Source of the DNA: JBDLRH01 sp039800165 | GTDB lineage: Bacteria; Pseudomonadota; Gammaproteobacteria; Burkholderiales; Burkholderiaceae_C | Assembly: GCA_039800165.1 (NCBI GenBank) | Contig: JBDLRH010000004.1 | Coordinates: 1 to 64,000, forward strand | DNA length: 64,000 nucleotides | Direction of reading: 5' to 3' | Shown: positions 26,716 through 35,662 of the stretch, piece after piece | Numbering within the stretch: the first letter of the stretch is position 1 | Layout: every line of letters starts with the position of its first letter | The notes under the pieces: generated by a model | What the model was told of the DNA's origin: nothing | Database searches by the model: none | Seen by the model: the letters and a program-made list of their open reading frames with translations, nothing else | Translations under genes and position numbers: made by a program

Positions 26716-27555
26716 CTACATCGCCCAGATGCGTGGCGCGGTCGGGGCCAGGCCCCACAGGGATTGCCGCCACCGGGCGCGGATGGCGCGCAGCAGCGCC
26801 ATGGCCGGCTCCACCACCGGCGACAGCGCGCGCACCACCACCACGTCGGCATGTGGCGAGGTGGCGCCGGCGATGAGTTGCGCGCGGTCGGCGTCGTGCT
26901 GTGCAATCTGCTCGCGCGCCGCGTCCAGGGCCAGCTCGCGGCGCGGCTTGTCCAGCGTGCCTGCGCCCAGCAAGAACAGGGTGGACACGCAGCGCCGGCC
27001 GGCCAGGCCGGTGGGCCCGTCCATCAAGCGCAGGTCATCCGCGGCGATGCGCCCGCGCTCGAGCCAGCGGCCCGGCCACTGCAGGTGCTGCTGCAGGTGG
27101 CCGCGCTCGAAAGGCTGCCCCGCGTTCGGAAGCCCGAGCGCGGCGAGGTCCCAGCCGATCATCTCGGCGCCGTCGGCAAGCTCCAGCGTCAGGCGGTTCT
27201 CTGCCAGGCAACCGCTGTAGCACAGCGCCTCCAGCGGCAGCCACTCCAGCCGCGCGCCGCGCGCCAGTGCAAGGCGGGTGTGCTGCAGTGCCGGTGCGCC
27301 ATCGCTGCGGTAAAAGCGCGCCGCACCCGGCGTGGTCACGAGCCCGTGTGCGCCTTCGCCCACGTCCACCTGCACATCGAGCATGTCGCCACCGACCAGC
27401 CCGCCCGGTGGATGCACCAGCACGTTGTGGCAGATGCCGTCGCCTTCGGGGTACAGGCTTTGCAGGATGCGCAGCGGGCCCTCATGCGCATGCCGGGCCA
27501 CGCAGCGCTGCTGCTCGACGCGATAGGAAAGATTCAGCCGTGCATGCCACGCCAT
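26716..27555 (-). CDS. ureD: Urease accessory protein UreD (UreH), displaced
   Basis: 279 residues. Scaffold that binds apourease and UreF during nickel insertion. Recognised from HPPGGLVGGDMLDVQVDV, LVTTPGAARFYRS and LEWLPLEALCYSG, all UreD hallmarks. In most relatives ureD directly precedes ureA; here it is 7.7 kb away, on the same strand as ureA but beyond urtABCDE, and 7 bp after the FAD-oxidase gene, at the tail of the heterocycle operon. It is complete and is the only ureD in the window. Confidence 0.93.
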   Translation of the reverse strand: MAWHARLNLSYRVEQQRCVARHAHEGPLRILQSLYPEGDGICHNVLVHPPGGLVGGDMLDVQVDVGEGAHGLVTTPGAARFYRSDGAPALQHTRLALARGARLEWLPLEALCYSGCLAENRLTLELADGAEMIGWDLAALGLPNAGQPFERGHLQQHLQWPGRWLERGRIAADDLRLMDGPTGLAGRRCVSTLFLLGAGTLDKPRRELALDAAREQIAQHDADRAQLIAGATSPHADVVVVRALSPVVEPAMALLRAIRARWRQSLWGLAPTAPRIWAM

Positions 27556-27562
27556 GCGCCGA

Positions 27563-28981
27563 TTAGGCCATAGCGGCCTGCGGCGCCGACTCGCTGGCGC
27601 GCAGCTGGTCCCAGGTGCGCAGCTTGCCCGGGTTCAGCAGGCCCTGCGGGTCAAAGCGGCGCTTCATCTCGATGACCGTCGGGTCGAGCTTGTTGTTCTG
27701 CTTGCCGTCCTCGACGATGTAGACATGCGGGTTGTTGATCTGTACGCCGTGATCGCGATAGATCTGCATGATCTCGTTGAGCCGCTCTTCGGTGGTGTAG
27801 CGGATCAGCTGCAGGCCGCTGCAGTTGAAGGCGCCTTCCTTGGTGCGCAGGAACTCCAGGTGCATCATCACCTCGCCGGCCAGAGCCTTCTCGAGCGCAC
27901 GTACCTGCTCGAGGCAGCGCGAGGGCGTGAAGCCGCTCTGGATGTAGGTGAGGCCCTTGTCGATCTTCAGCGCATTGAGCGTGGTGTGGTTCCAGCTGTA
28001 TTCGATCAGCGTGCGGTGCGAGGCCTCGACTTCGGCGGCGGTCTTGCGGTAGGTGACCTGCCCGCCGAGCGACGCGGCCATGGCACGCATGGCGTCTTCG
28101 CTCCACGGCGCCAGCACCAGCAGCACCGCATGGCAGCCCTTGGGCAGGTGCTCGCCCAGCGTGGTCATGTAGTCGGGAATCGGCGCACCGAGGAAGCACA
28201 CCTCCTTCTTGACCACGCCGGGCGCCTGGCCAAACTGGTAGGCAAAGTCCAGAGCGGCATCGAACTGCTCGAAGGTCACGACGCACTCCATCCAGTCGAT
28301 GGCCGGTGCCAGCGCCACTTCCAGCTCCAGCACGATGCCGTTGGTGCCGTAGGTGTGGTGCAGCATCATGGCCTCGGCACCGCGCAGCTCGAACACCTGC
28401 GGCTCGGGCTCGACGCTCATCACGCGAACGCCCAGCACATTGCCGGGGGCTGCCAGCGGGCCGTAGTTGATCGAGCCGGCACCGCCAAAGCCGCCGCCGA
28501 ACAGGCCGCCCAGCGTGGCGCTGCGGAAGGTGGAGGGCAGCCAGCGCAGCTCGTGGCCGAGCGGGCGGGCCTGCGCGTCAAAGTCGGTCAGGCGGATGCC
28601 GGCCATCGCGCGGCCCACGCCGTCGCGCAGCCAGCAAAAGCCGTTGTAGCCGCTGAGGTCGAGCACCACGCCGCCATGCAGCGGCGTCGACTGGCCGTAG
28701 TTGCCGGTGCCGCTGCCGCGCACGGTGATCGGGATGCTGTCGCGCGCACAGGCGCCCACCACCGCTCGGACTTCGTCTTCGCTGCGCGGCCGCACCACGA
28801 CGTCGGCGCGTTTGCCCGCCAGCTGGCGCTTGAGCACTGGGCTGAACCACGAGAAATCTTGCGACAGCCGGGCCACGCGCAGCGGGTCGGTCACCCAGTC
28901 CAGGTCCGGCATGTCGCGCGTGAGGCGCTGCGCGGCCGACAGGGTGGGCGATTCAGGCGAAGCAACAGAGGTGGAGTTCAT
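27563..28981 (-). CDS. FAD-binding oxidoreductase (GlcD/VAO type)
   Basis: 472 residues. N-terminal PCMH-type FAD-binding domain (VVRPRSEDEVRAVVGACARD, GSGTGNYGQSTPLHGGVVLD, GGLFGGGFGGAGSINYG) and a C-terminal FAD oxidase region ending RRFDPQGLLNPGKL. No iron-sulfur motif and no signal peptide. Such enzymes oxidise hydroxy acids, alcohols or amines; a substrate cannot be read out. 63 bp downstream of the ABC permease gene and 7 bp before ureD, so it is probably part of the importer operon. Confidence 0.85.
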   Translation of the reverse strand: MNSTSVASPESPTLSAAQRLTRDMPDLDWVTDPLRVARLSQDFSWFSPVLKRQLAGKRADVVVRPRSEDEVRAVVGACARDSIPITVRGSGTGNYGQSTPLHGGVVLDLSGYNGFCWLRDGVGRAMAGIRLTDFDAQARPLGHELRWLPSTFRSATLGGLFGGGFGGAGSINYGPLAAPGNVLGVRVMSVEPEPQVFELRGAEAMMLHHTYGTNGIVLELEVALAPAIDWMECVVTFEQFDAALDFAYQFGQAPGVVKKEVCFLGAPIPDYMTTLGEHLPKGCHAVLLVLAPWSEDAMRAMAASLGGQVTYRKTAAEVEASHRTLIEYSWNHTTLNALKIDKGLTYIQSGFTPSRCLEQVRALEKALAGEVMMHLEFLRTKEGAFNCSGLQLIRYTTEERLNEIMQIYRDHGVQINNPHVYIVEDGKQNNKLDPTVIEMKRRFDPQGLLNPGKLRTWDQLRASESAPQAAMA

Positions 28982-29044
28982 GACGATGGACTTCTGTGAG
29001 GAGCAGACGATGTATGAAGCGCAGTGGTATGAAGGTGTGCCTTG

Positions 29045-29914
29045 TCAGTCAGACGAGGTTTCGCTGGCGTGCCAGTTGCCCAGTGCCAGGCGGGTCAACC
29101 AGTTCATCAGCACGAACAGGGCGACGCCGGTCAGCGAAATCAGCAGCAGCGCGGCGAACATGCGCGGGATGTTCAGCTGAAAGCCGGCCTGCAGGATCTG
29201 GTAGGCCAGGCCCGCGCCGGTGCCGCCGGTGCCTGCCACAAATTCGGCCACCACCGCGCCGATGAGGGCCAGACCGCTGGAGATGCGCAGACCGCCGAAG
29301 AAGTAGGGCAGCGCACTCGGGATGCGCAGACGCAGCAGCGTCTGCACCCGCGTGGCGCGGTTCATCACGAAGTAGCTCTGCAGGTCGGGCTCGACACTGC
29401 GCAGGCCCAGCGTGGTGTTGCTGATGATGGGAAACAGCGCCACGAGCGAGGCACAGATCACCATCGAGAGCGTCGGGTCCTTGAACCAGATGATGATCAG
29501 CGGCGCCACCGCCACGATGGGCGTGACCTGCAGCAGCACCGCGTAGGGGAACAGCGCGGTTTCGATCCGGCGGCTCTGCACGAACAGAAAGCTGATCAGC
29601 ACACCGACGATGGTGGCTGCCACGAAAGCGAGCACCGTCACCTTGACGGTGACCAGCAGCGAGGTGCCCAGCGCCGCCCAGTCGGTCCACAGCGTCTTGA
29701 CCATGAGGATGGGCGAAGGCACCAGGTAGGGCGGCAGTTCCAGGCCGGTGACGAGGCCCTGCCACAGCGCGAGCAGCAGCAGCCCCACCGCTACCGGGTA
29801 GGCGATCTTCTGGAAGCGCGGTTGCGACAGCAGCGGCAGCCGTGCCGCCGATGCGGCGGGCGTTGCGCGCGCCGCAGGCGCAGACGGCGAAGCGGGCAAG
29901 GTGGCCGTGTTCAT
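29045..29914 (-). CDS. ABC transporter permease (SsuC/TauC/ThiX type), first importer
   Basis: 289 residues, six hydrophobic segments after a Pro/Ala-rich N terminus. Permease signature near LLRLRIPSALPYFFGGLRISSGLALIG (coupling helix). Belongs with the ATPase (4-bp overlap) and the NMT1-type receptor upstream. Related systems carry thiamine precursors, sulfonates, nitrate or pyrimidines; here the neighbours suggest an N-heterocycle. Confidence 0.9.
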   Translation of the reverse strand: MNTATLPASPSAPAARATPAASAARLPLLSQPRFQKIAYPVAVGLLLLALWQGLVTGLELPPYLVPSPILMVKTLWTDWAALGTSLLVTVKVTVLAFVAATIVGVLISFLFVQSRRIETALFPYAVLLQVTPIVAVAPLIIIWFKDPTLSMVICASLVALFPIISNTTLGLRSVEPDLQSYFVMNRATRVQTLLRLRIPSALPYFFGGLRISSGLALIGAVVAEFVAGTGGTGAGLAYQILQAGFQLNIPRMFAALLLISLTGVALFVLMNWLTRLALGNWHASETSSD

Positions 29915-30753
29915 GGGGTCTCCTGCTCGGCGTGGTGGGCGCTTGCGCGCAGCAGGCTGTCCTGCAGGCGCTTGGCGTGGCGAGTGAACTGCGGGCTGAC
30001 CATGAAATCGGGCGTGCGCGGATACGGCTCGTCGATGTCGAAGGTCTCGACCACGCGGCCGGGCCGCGCGGCCATCATCACCACGCGGCTGGAGAGGAAC
30101 ACTGCCTCATGGATGGAGTGGGTGACAAAGATCACCGTGAGGTTTTTCTTCTGCCACAGGTCCAGCAGCTCGGCGTCGAGCTTGTGACGCGTGATCTCGT
30201 CAAGCGCACCGAAGGGCTCGTCCATCAGCAGCAGGTCGGGCTCGGTGACCAGGCTGCGGGCGATCGACACCCGCATCTGCATGCCGCCCGACAGCTGGCG
30301 CGGCAGGGCCTTCGCAAAGCGCTCCAGCCCCACCAGCTTGAGGGCATCGGCCACGCGTGCGTCGCCTTCGGCGCGCGGCACGCCGGCCAGGTCCAGCGGC
30401 AGACGCACATTGGCCTGCACGCTGGCCCAGGGCATGAGCGTGGGGGACTGGAAGACGAAGGCCATCTTCTTGCCTGTCTCTGCCAGCCGCGCCACCGGCC
30501 GCTGCCACAGATGCAGCCGGCCGTCGGTGGGCTCGAGCAGGCCCGCCACCATCTTCAGCAGCGTGCTCTTGCCGCAGCCCGATGGCCCGAGCAGCGTCAC
30601 GAACTCGCCCTGGCGGATGCTCAGGTCCACCGGCAGCAGCGCCTGCGTGCCGTCGGGGTAGGTTTTCTGTGCCGACAGCACCTCCACCGCAGCGGCGGGC
30701 TGCGATGGGGGCTGCAGTGCCGGAGCCAGGTGCCCGGGTTCCTCACGGTTCAT
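29911..30753 (-). CDS. ABC transporter ATPase, first importer
   Basis: 280 residues. Walker A GPSGCGKSTLLK, Q-loop FVFQSPTLMPWASV, signature LSGGMQMRVSIARSL, Walker B LLLMDEPFGALDE, H-loop FVTHSIHEAVFL. The SsuB/TauB subclass pattern is clear. About 25 Pro/Ala-rich residues precede the ABC domain. Overlaps the permease gene by 4 bp. Confidence 0.93.
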   Translation of the reverse strand: MNREEPGHLAPALQPPSQPAAAVEVLSAQKTYPDGTQALLPVDLSIRQGEFVTLLGPSGCGKSTLLKMVAGLLEPTDGRLHLWQRPVARLAETGKKMAFVFQSPTLMPWASVQANVRLPLDLAGVPRAEGDARVADALKLVGLERFAKALPRQLSGGMQMRVSIARSLVTEPDLLLMDEPFGALDEITRHKLDAELLDLWQKKNLTVIFVTHSIHEAVFLSSRVVMMAARPGRVVETFDIDEPYPRTPDFMVSPQFTRHAKRLQDSLLRASAHHAEQETP

Positions 30754-30776
30754 GCGCGACTCCTGCGTGGGTGAGG

Positions 30777-31772
30777 TCAGGGCATGACCTTCATGTTCTG
30801 CACGAAGCCGATGTTGTAGGCGTCTTCGAGCTTCACCTTGGCCGGGTCGATCAGCTTGGTCTGCACCAGGAAGTCGTAGCTGGCCTTGGCGCGCTGCGGC
30901 GTGATGATGCCGATGCCCATGCGCGAGGCGTCTCCGCCGGTGACCATGCCGAGCTCCTTGAGCTTGCCCACGCTGTAGGCCAGCTGCGCGTCGGTCATGT
31001 TGGGGTTGTCCTTCTTGATCAGCTCGTTGGCCGGCGCCGGGTTCTCGAGGTAGCTCTTCCAGCCTTCCATCGAGGCCTTCACGAAGTTCTCGACCGCAGT
31101 CTTGCGCTCGCGCACCGTCTTGTCCATGCAGGAGATGGTGGTGGCGTAGGCCGGGTAGCCGTGGTCGCTGAACATCAGGGTGTTGGCCTTCACCCCCGCA
31201 CGCTGGATGGCAAACGGCTCGGAGGTCAGGTAGCCCTGCTGTGCCGAGTTCTTGTCGGCGATGAACGGCTGGATGTTGAAGGTGTAGGGGCGCGTCTGTG
31301 CGTCGGTGAAGCCGTAGCGGGCCTTGAGCCACGGCCAGTAGCCACGGTGCGCCGACGAGGCGATCAGGATCGTCTTGCCCTTGAGCTGCTCGAAGCTGGT
31401 CACGTCTTCATGCGCGATCAGGACCTGCGGGTCTTTCTGGAAGGTGGCGGCCAGCGTGGTGACCGGCACACCGCCTTCGCGGATCTGCACCATCTGCAGA
31501 TCGCTCGAGCCCATCACGCATTCGGCCTGGCCGGCGGCCATCAGCTGCACCACGTTGACCTGCGGGCCGCCCATGCGGATGGTGACGTCCAGCCCGTAGC
31601 GCTTGTAGATGCCCGTGGCCACCGCCTGGTAGAAGCCGCCGTGCTCGGCCTGCGCGTACCAGTTGGTCATGTAGGTGAACTTTTCCTGTGCCTGGGCAGT
31701 GCCCGATGCACTTGCGCCCAGCAGGGCCGCGGCGCTGATGGACAGCAGGGAACGCTTGCTCAGTTTCATCAT
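30777..31772 (-). CDS. NMT1/THI5-like ABC substrate-binding protein, first importer
   Basis: 331 residues with a signal peptide (MMKLSKRSLLSISAAALLG ... ASGTAQAQ). The mature part has the NMT1/ThiY-type fold: TNWYAQAEHGGFYQAVATGIYKRYGLDVTI, VQLMAAGQAECVMGSSD. This family binds pyrimidine precursors, hydroxymethylpyrimidine relatives and other small N-heterocycles. The start at 31772 has GGAG seven bases upstream; ATG at 31769 is the alternative. Confidence 0.9.
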   Translation of the reverse strand: MMKLSKRSLLSISAAALLGASASGTAQAQEKFTYMTNWYAQAEHGGFYQAVATGIYKRYGLDVTIRMGGPQVNVVQLMAAGQAECVMGSSDLQMVQIREGGVPVTTLAATFQKDPQVLIAHEDVTSFEQLKGKTILIASSAHRGYWPWLKARYGFTDAQTRPYTFNIQPFIADKNSAQQGYLTSEPFAIQRAGVKANTLMFSDHGYPAYATTISCMDKTVRERKTAVENFVKASMEGWKSYLENPAPANELIKKDNPNMTDAQLAYSVGKLKELGMVTGGDASRMGIGIITPQRAKASYDFLVQTKLIDPAKVKLEDAYNIGFVQNMKVMP

Positions 31773-31816
31773 GGTGGTGCTCCTGTGAGGGGGTGGGAAA
31801 AACAGCGGGGGTGAAT

Positions 31817-31831
31817 GCAAGGATCAGGCCA
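31817..31831 (-). promoter_or_regulatory. Weak sigma-54-like site before the first importer
   Basis: Minus-strand TGGCCTGATCCTTGC keeps TGGC, TTGC and the 10-bp GG-GC spacing but departs from TGGCAC. Predicted start about 33 nt before the receptor-gene ATG. It overlaps the end of the creatininase gene. Weaker than the other sites. Confidence 0.35.
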
Positions 31832-32714
31832 GCGCGGCGTGCACTGCGCTGGTGAATGCGGGTGCGGCCTCTTCCACATGGCCGGTGTGCTGGGCGCGGC
31901 CCCAGGTCGACTCGTCGCGCGCAGCCCACTGCAGTTGGTGCAGCTCGGTGATCGCCTGCGCCCAGCTGTCGGCCAGCGAGTCGAGGATGGCCTGGCCCTG
32001 CTCGGCGGTGGCTGGCAGCGGGTCGCCGATCACGCCGCTGGGTCCGAAGTCGCGTGCGCTCCAGGCGCAGGCCGGCCGGCCGTCGGGCGAGAGCAGCTTG
32101 CTCGGAAATTCGGGCGGGTAGTTGGTGACGGCGCGGTCCATGCGCACCGTCTGCGGCGCCAGCGCCAGCATGATGGCGGTCTCTGCATGGCCGGCATGCA
32201 TCGCAAGCTTCTTCTCGCGGTCCGACAGGTAGCGGCCGGCCACATGCGGCACGCGCCAGGTGAAGCTGGGCACCACGATGAAGTCGCCGTGGCGCAGGCG
32301 CAGCTCCCGCGCGGCCATCTCCATCACCTGCGGCTGGCCGCCATGGCCGTTGACCAGCAGCAGCTTGCGAAAGCCGGCGCGGTACACCGACTCGCCCACC
32401 TCGTTCATCGTGGCCAGCAGCGTCTCGCCGCTGAGCGTGACCGTGCCGGGAAAGTGCAGGTGCTCCTCGCTCTTGCCGTAGGTGATGGGTGCCATCGCAT
32501 AGGCGGGTACCGAGTCGGGCAGCCGCGCCAGCGCATGGCCCACCACGCCTGCCGAAATCACCGTGTCGACCGCGCAGGGCAGATGCGGCCCGTGCTGCTC
32601 GGTGGCACCGGTGGGCAGCACGATCACCGTGTTGGCCTTGTCGGGCAGCGCAGCGATCTCGGTCCAGCTCAGGTAGGGCAGGAAGCGGTGGGACGGGTTG
32701 TAGCCGTGCAGCAT
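31824..32714 (-). CDS. Creatininase family amidohydrolase
   Basis: 296 residues. Metal-binding signature PTGATEQHGPHLP (Glu, His) with a following Asp, VNGHGGQPQVM, and HAGHAETA. The family includes creatinine amidohydrolase and cyclic-amide or formamide hydrolases of pterin and mycofactocin metabolism. Here it sits between an ABC receptor and RidA in a set of ring-opening enzymes, so a cyclic amide from the imported heterocycle is the likely substrate. Creatinine itself is possible but unproven. Confidence 0.88.
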   Translation of the reverse strand: MLHGYNPSHRFLPYLSWTEIAALPDKANTVIVLPTGATEQHGPHLPCAVDTVISAGVVGHALARLPDSVPAYAMAPITYGKSEEHLHFPGTVTLSGETLLATMNEVGESVYRAGFRKLLLVNGHGGQPQVMEMAARELRLRHGDFIVVPSFTWRVPHVAGRYLSDREKKLAMHAGHAETAIMLALAPQTVRMDRAVTNYPPEFPSKLLSPDGRPACAWSARDFGPSGVIGDPLPATAEQGQAILDSLADSWAQAITELHQLQWAARDESTWGRAQHTGHVEEAAPAFTSAVHAALA

Positions 32715-32742
32715 GGGTCGGGTCTCGCTTGTCGGATGTCAA

Positions 32743-33237
32743 TCAGGGGGCGGGCTTCAGCGGCAGCCACGCGGTGGCCTCGACTTCGATCAGGATGTCG
32801 GGCGTGGGCAGCATCGCGCTGACCTCCACCACGGTGGACACCGGCGGCTCGCCGGGGAAGAACTGCCGTCGCACCCGGCTGTACAGCGGAAAGTGATCCA
32901 GGTTGCGGAAGTACTGCACCAGCTTGATCACGTCGCTCATCTGCCCGCCGGCGGCCTCCACCGTCTGGCGGATGCGGTCGAGCACGTACCAGCTCTGCGC
33001 GAGCACCGGGCCTTCCTTGATGTCGCTGGAAAACTCGCCGGTGCGCCCGATGCGCTCGGCAGCCTCGGCCGGGATGTCGGCGTAGCCGCGCACGATGGTG
33101 CCGGCCGCAGGGTCGACCGCGATCACGCCCGACAGCAAGATGAAGTCGCCGGCGCGCCGCCAGGCCGAGTAGCGCGCCAGCGGCTGCGCGATGCCCGATG
33201 CCGGCGTGGATGGTATGGAGGGCTTGGATGTGCTCAT
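32743..33237 (-). CDS. RidA/YjgF-family protein
   Basis: 164 residues, longer than the usual 130. Conserved GDFILLSGVIAVDPAAG, FSSDIKEGPVLAQSWYVLDRIRQTVE, SDVIKLVQYFRN, and the C-terminal VEVSAMLPTPDILIEVEATAW with the Glu of the active cleft. RidA enzymes hydrolyse reactive enamines/imines; some members (RutC, aminoacrylate type) act in pyrimidine degradation. The stop of the CodA-like gene overlaps this start by 4 bp. Confidence 0.88.
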   Translation of the reverse strand: MSTSKPSIPSTPASGIAQPLARYSAWRRAGDFILLSGVIAVDPAAGTIVRGYADIPAEAAERIGRTGEFSSDIKEGPVLAQSWYVLDRIRQTVEAAGGQMSDVIKLVQYFRNLDHFPLYSRVRRQFFPGEPPVSTVVEVSAMLPTPDILIEVEATAWLPLKPAP

Positions 33238-34574
33238 GCGATCGCTCCTGCACGCAGCACGGTGCGCGCGTGGCTGCGTGACGGAAAGCTCCACGCATCG
33301 GCGGCGTGGAAGACCACGAGGTCGGCGCGCGTGCCGGCCGACAGGGGAAGCGGTGAAGCGCCGCGCGCAAGCCAGTCGCTGCGGCACAGGCTGGCGCTCC
33401 AGGTGTCGAAGGCCTGGGGCAGCTGCGCCACGGTGGTGGCAGCGGCAAAGGCCTCCAGCGGGTCGTAGCTGCCGAAGGCGCAGAACGGGTCTTGCACGTT
33501 GTCGCTGGCCACCAGCAGGGGGATGCCGCGCTCGCGCGCCTCCTTCACCAGCGTGATGCCGCGCAGGCGCGGCGTGCGCCCGGTCTGCGCGTCCTGCAGC
33601 AGCAAATTGGTGATCGGCAGCGTGACCAGCGTGACCGGTACCTGCGCCACCGCATCCAGCGTGGCGAGTGCCTGCGACTCATCCTGCGCCGACAGCGCGC
33701 ACACGTGGCCGCAGGTCACATGGCCCTCGAACCGCATCTCGCGCAGCAGGCGTGCGATGGTGGCCAGGCCCTGCGCGGCGGGGTTGAGCTCCTCGTCCAC
33801 ATGCAGGTCCACGTTCAGGCCGTGCGCCTGTGCGGCGTGCAGCAGGTTCTCGAGTGCCTGCGGGTTCCAGTTGCTGGTGTGCACAAAGCCGCCGAGCAGC
33901 GCGCCCTGGCCGCTGGCGGCGGCGACCGCTGCGATGCGCATGGCCGCGTCGCGATCGGCATACAGGTGCAGCGGCACCAGGCACGCCTGCTGCAGCGTCA
34001 GCCGCCCGGCCCACTCTTGCGCCAGCTCGCGCAGCACCGGCCAGGCCACCGGCACCACATCGGCCTCCCACCAGTCGCAGTGGGTGCGGGCATGCACCAC
34101 GCCGGCCTCGAAGGCCAGCGCCAGCGCACGCGAGGCCCGCGCACGCACATCGTCAGGCGTCCAGCCGCGGCGGTCGACCATCATGGCCTCGATGGCGCCC
34201 AGCAGCCCGGGCCGCACCGCGCCCATGCGCGCCAGGGTGAAGGTCTTGTCCAGATGCAGATGCGCATCGACCAGCCCGGGCAGCACCAGCGCGCCGCCCA
34301 CGTCGTGCACGTCGCTGTCTGCAGCGGTGGGTGAGGCAGGATCATGCGGACGCACGCTGCGGATGCGGCCTTCGCTCCATTCGATGTCGGCCAGGGCCGG
34401 CTGGTGCCCGGCGCGCGGCCACGCGCCGGGCAGCGCGTCAAGCAGCCAGGCCGGCAGCCGCGCACGCCTCAAGCCGCGCAGCGCTGTGGGGGCGGTTTGC
34501 AGCGATGCAGCTTGCAAGGCGGCGCTCTGTGCTGTGTGAAAGGCGTTCATGAGGGCAGGCGCTTTTGTGGACAT
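33234..34574 (-). CDS. Cytosine deaminase-like amidohydrolase (CodA type)
   Basis: 446 residues. Metal-dependent amidohydrolase barrel: VDAHLHLDKTF (His-x-His), THCDWW, the CodA-like HVDEELNP catalytic segment, CGHVCALSA and SDNVQDPFCAFG with the zinc-ligand Asp. CodA relatives deaminate cytosine, isoguanine or creatinine, all cyclic N=C-NH2 compounds. About 95 N-terminal residues hold the small beta domain. The start at 34574 overlaps the preceding stop by one base (TGATG). The exact substrate is unknown. Confidence 0.85.
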   Translation of the reverse strand: MSTKAPALMNAFHTAQSAALQAASLQTAPTALRGLRRARLPAWLLDALPGAWPRAGHQPALADIEWSEGRIRSVRPHDPASPTAADSDVHDVGGALVLPGLVDAHLHLDKTFTLARMGAVRPGLLGAIEAMMVDRRGWTPDDVRARASRALALAFEAGVVHARTHCDWWEADVVPVAWPVLRELAQEWAGRLTLQQACLVPLHLYADRDAAMRIAAVAAASGQGALLGGFVHTSNWNPQALENLLHAAQAHGLNVDLHVDEELNPAAQGLATIARLLREMRFEGHVTCGHVCALSAQDESQALATLDAVAQVPVTLVTLPITNLLLQDAQTGRTPRLRGITLVKEARERGIPLLVASDNVQDPFCAFGSYDPLEAFAAATTVAQLPQAFDTWSASLCRSDWLARGASPLPLSAGTRADLVVFHAADAWSFPSRSHARTVLRAGAIA

Positions 34575-35161
34575 CAGGCCAGGCGCGTCATGGCCACGCC
34601 CACGCGCTGGCGGAATGCGTCAAGCCGCTCGCGGGTGGCCACGTTCATGTGGTAGCAGGCGTGGTAGTCGATGCGTGCCCGTGCACCGGTCAGCAGACGC
34701 AGGTAGCGTGTGACGGCCTTGCGCGGCGGATCGCCCATCAGGAACGCGGTCCAGCGCGGGCGGCCGTAGGTCACCACCGCGCTGATGCGCTTGAGGTGGG
34801 TGAGGGCGGGCCGTACATTCGCCGGGTCGCTGATGTCAAAGGCCACGCCCGGCATCAGCACGCGGTCAAAGAAGCCCTTGAGCATGGCAGGCATGCCGAA
34901 GCACCAGGTCGGAAAGCACAGCACCAGCGCCTCGGCACGCTGCAGCCGGTCCACATACGACTGCACCGGCGCCTGGTTGGCAGGGACTTCGTGGTAGCCC
35001 AGCCGCTCCTCGCGCGACATCACCGGATTGAAGCCCTCGGCGTACAGGTCGCAGTCATCCACTTCGTGACCGGCTGCGCGCAGGCTGTGCACCACCTGCG
35101 TGTGCAGCGCGGCGTTGTAGCTGGTCTCCACAGGGTGGCTGTACAGCACCAGCACGCGCAT
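34574..35161 (-). CDS. Flavodoxin-fold NAD(P)H oxidoreductase
   Basis: 195 residues of the NQO1/KefF/WrbA-like family: VLVLYSHPVETSYNAALH at the N terminus binds flavin phosphate, and LCFPTWCFGMPAMLKGFFDRVLMPGVAF is the second flavin segment. Expected to carry FMN or FAD and reduce quinones, or pass electrons. Located 11 bp after the ferredoxin gene; together they may replace the reductase missing for the Rieske oxygenase encoded nearby (inference). Confidence 0.85.
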   Translation of the reverse strand: MRVLVLYSHPVETSYNAALHTQVVHSLRAAGHEVDDCDLYAEGFNPVMSREERLGYHEVPANQAPVQSYVDRLQRAEALVLCFPTWCFGMPAMLKGFFDRVLMPGVAFDISDPANVRPALTHLKRISAVVTYGRPRWTAFLMGDPPRKAVTRYLRLLTGARARIDYHACYHMNVATRERLDAFRQRVGVAMTRLA

Positions 35162-35172
35162 CGCAGTGGCCC

Positions 35173-35475
35173 TCAGATGTCCAGCGTCAGCGTGGCGCTG
35201 CGGCAGCCGGCGCAGCACAGGGCCACATGGGTTTGGCGCTCGTCGGCGCTCAGGCAGCTGTCGCGGTGCTCGGGCTCGCCGTCGGTGTAGGCGGTGACGC
35301 AGGTGCCGCACACGCCTTGCTCGCACACCGTGTCCAGCGCGATGCCAGCCAGATGCAGCACGTCGGCCATGCTCTCGCCCGGCTGCACCGCCAGGCGCAT
35401 CTGGCTGCGCGCAAGAATGAGCTCGAACGCGCCAGGCTCCACCGGCGGTACGTCGGCAGCGGTGGCGGTACTCAT
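35173..35475 (-). CDS. Stand-alone plant-type 2Fe-2S ferredoxin
   Basis: 100 residues. Ferredoxin ligands in CEQGVCGTC plus a later Cys in LCCAGC; the sequence resembles the C-terminal ferredoxin domain of phthalate/vanillate-dioxygenase reductases, but the FMN and NADH domains are absent. The ATG at 35475 was chosen over a GTG at 35502 because a perfect sigma-54 promoter predicts a transcript start near 35509. First gene of the operon running down to ureD and the HAD gene. Confidence 0.85.
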   Translation of the reverse strand: MSTATAADVPPVEPGAFELILARSQMRLAVQPGESMADVLHLAGIALDTVCEQGVCGTCVTAYTDGEPEHRDSCLSADERQTHVALCCAGCRSATLTLDI

Positions 35476-35520
35476 GGCGTCGGGGGCGTGGGGGTCTGAC
35501 ACAACACGGCTCAGCTGTAC

Positions 35521-35535
35521 GCAAGCGGTGTGCCA
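35521..35535 (-). promoter_or_regulatory. Sigma-54 promoter of the ferredoxin operon
   Basis: Minus-strand TGGCACACCGCTTGC is an exact TGGCAC-N5-TTGC match. Predicted start near 35509, leader 34 nt to the ferredoxin ATG. It can drive the 9.5-kb run ferredoxin to HAD, including ureD. The 187-bp gap around it has no gene. Confidence 0.85.
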
Positions 35536-35662
35536 GCGCCTGCGCCGCCTTCAAGCGGGCCGGCCTGGCGGGGTTGCGGCGGACGTCGGGCCTGCCATGC
35601 CCCAAGCCGGTGCGGGTGCTGGACGGATTGCACAGCGCTGGGGCAGATGCCCTTGGCGGCGA

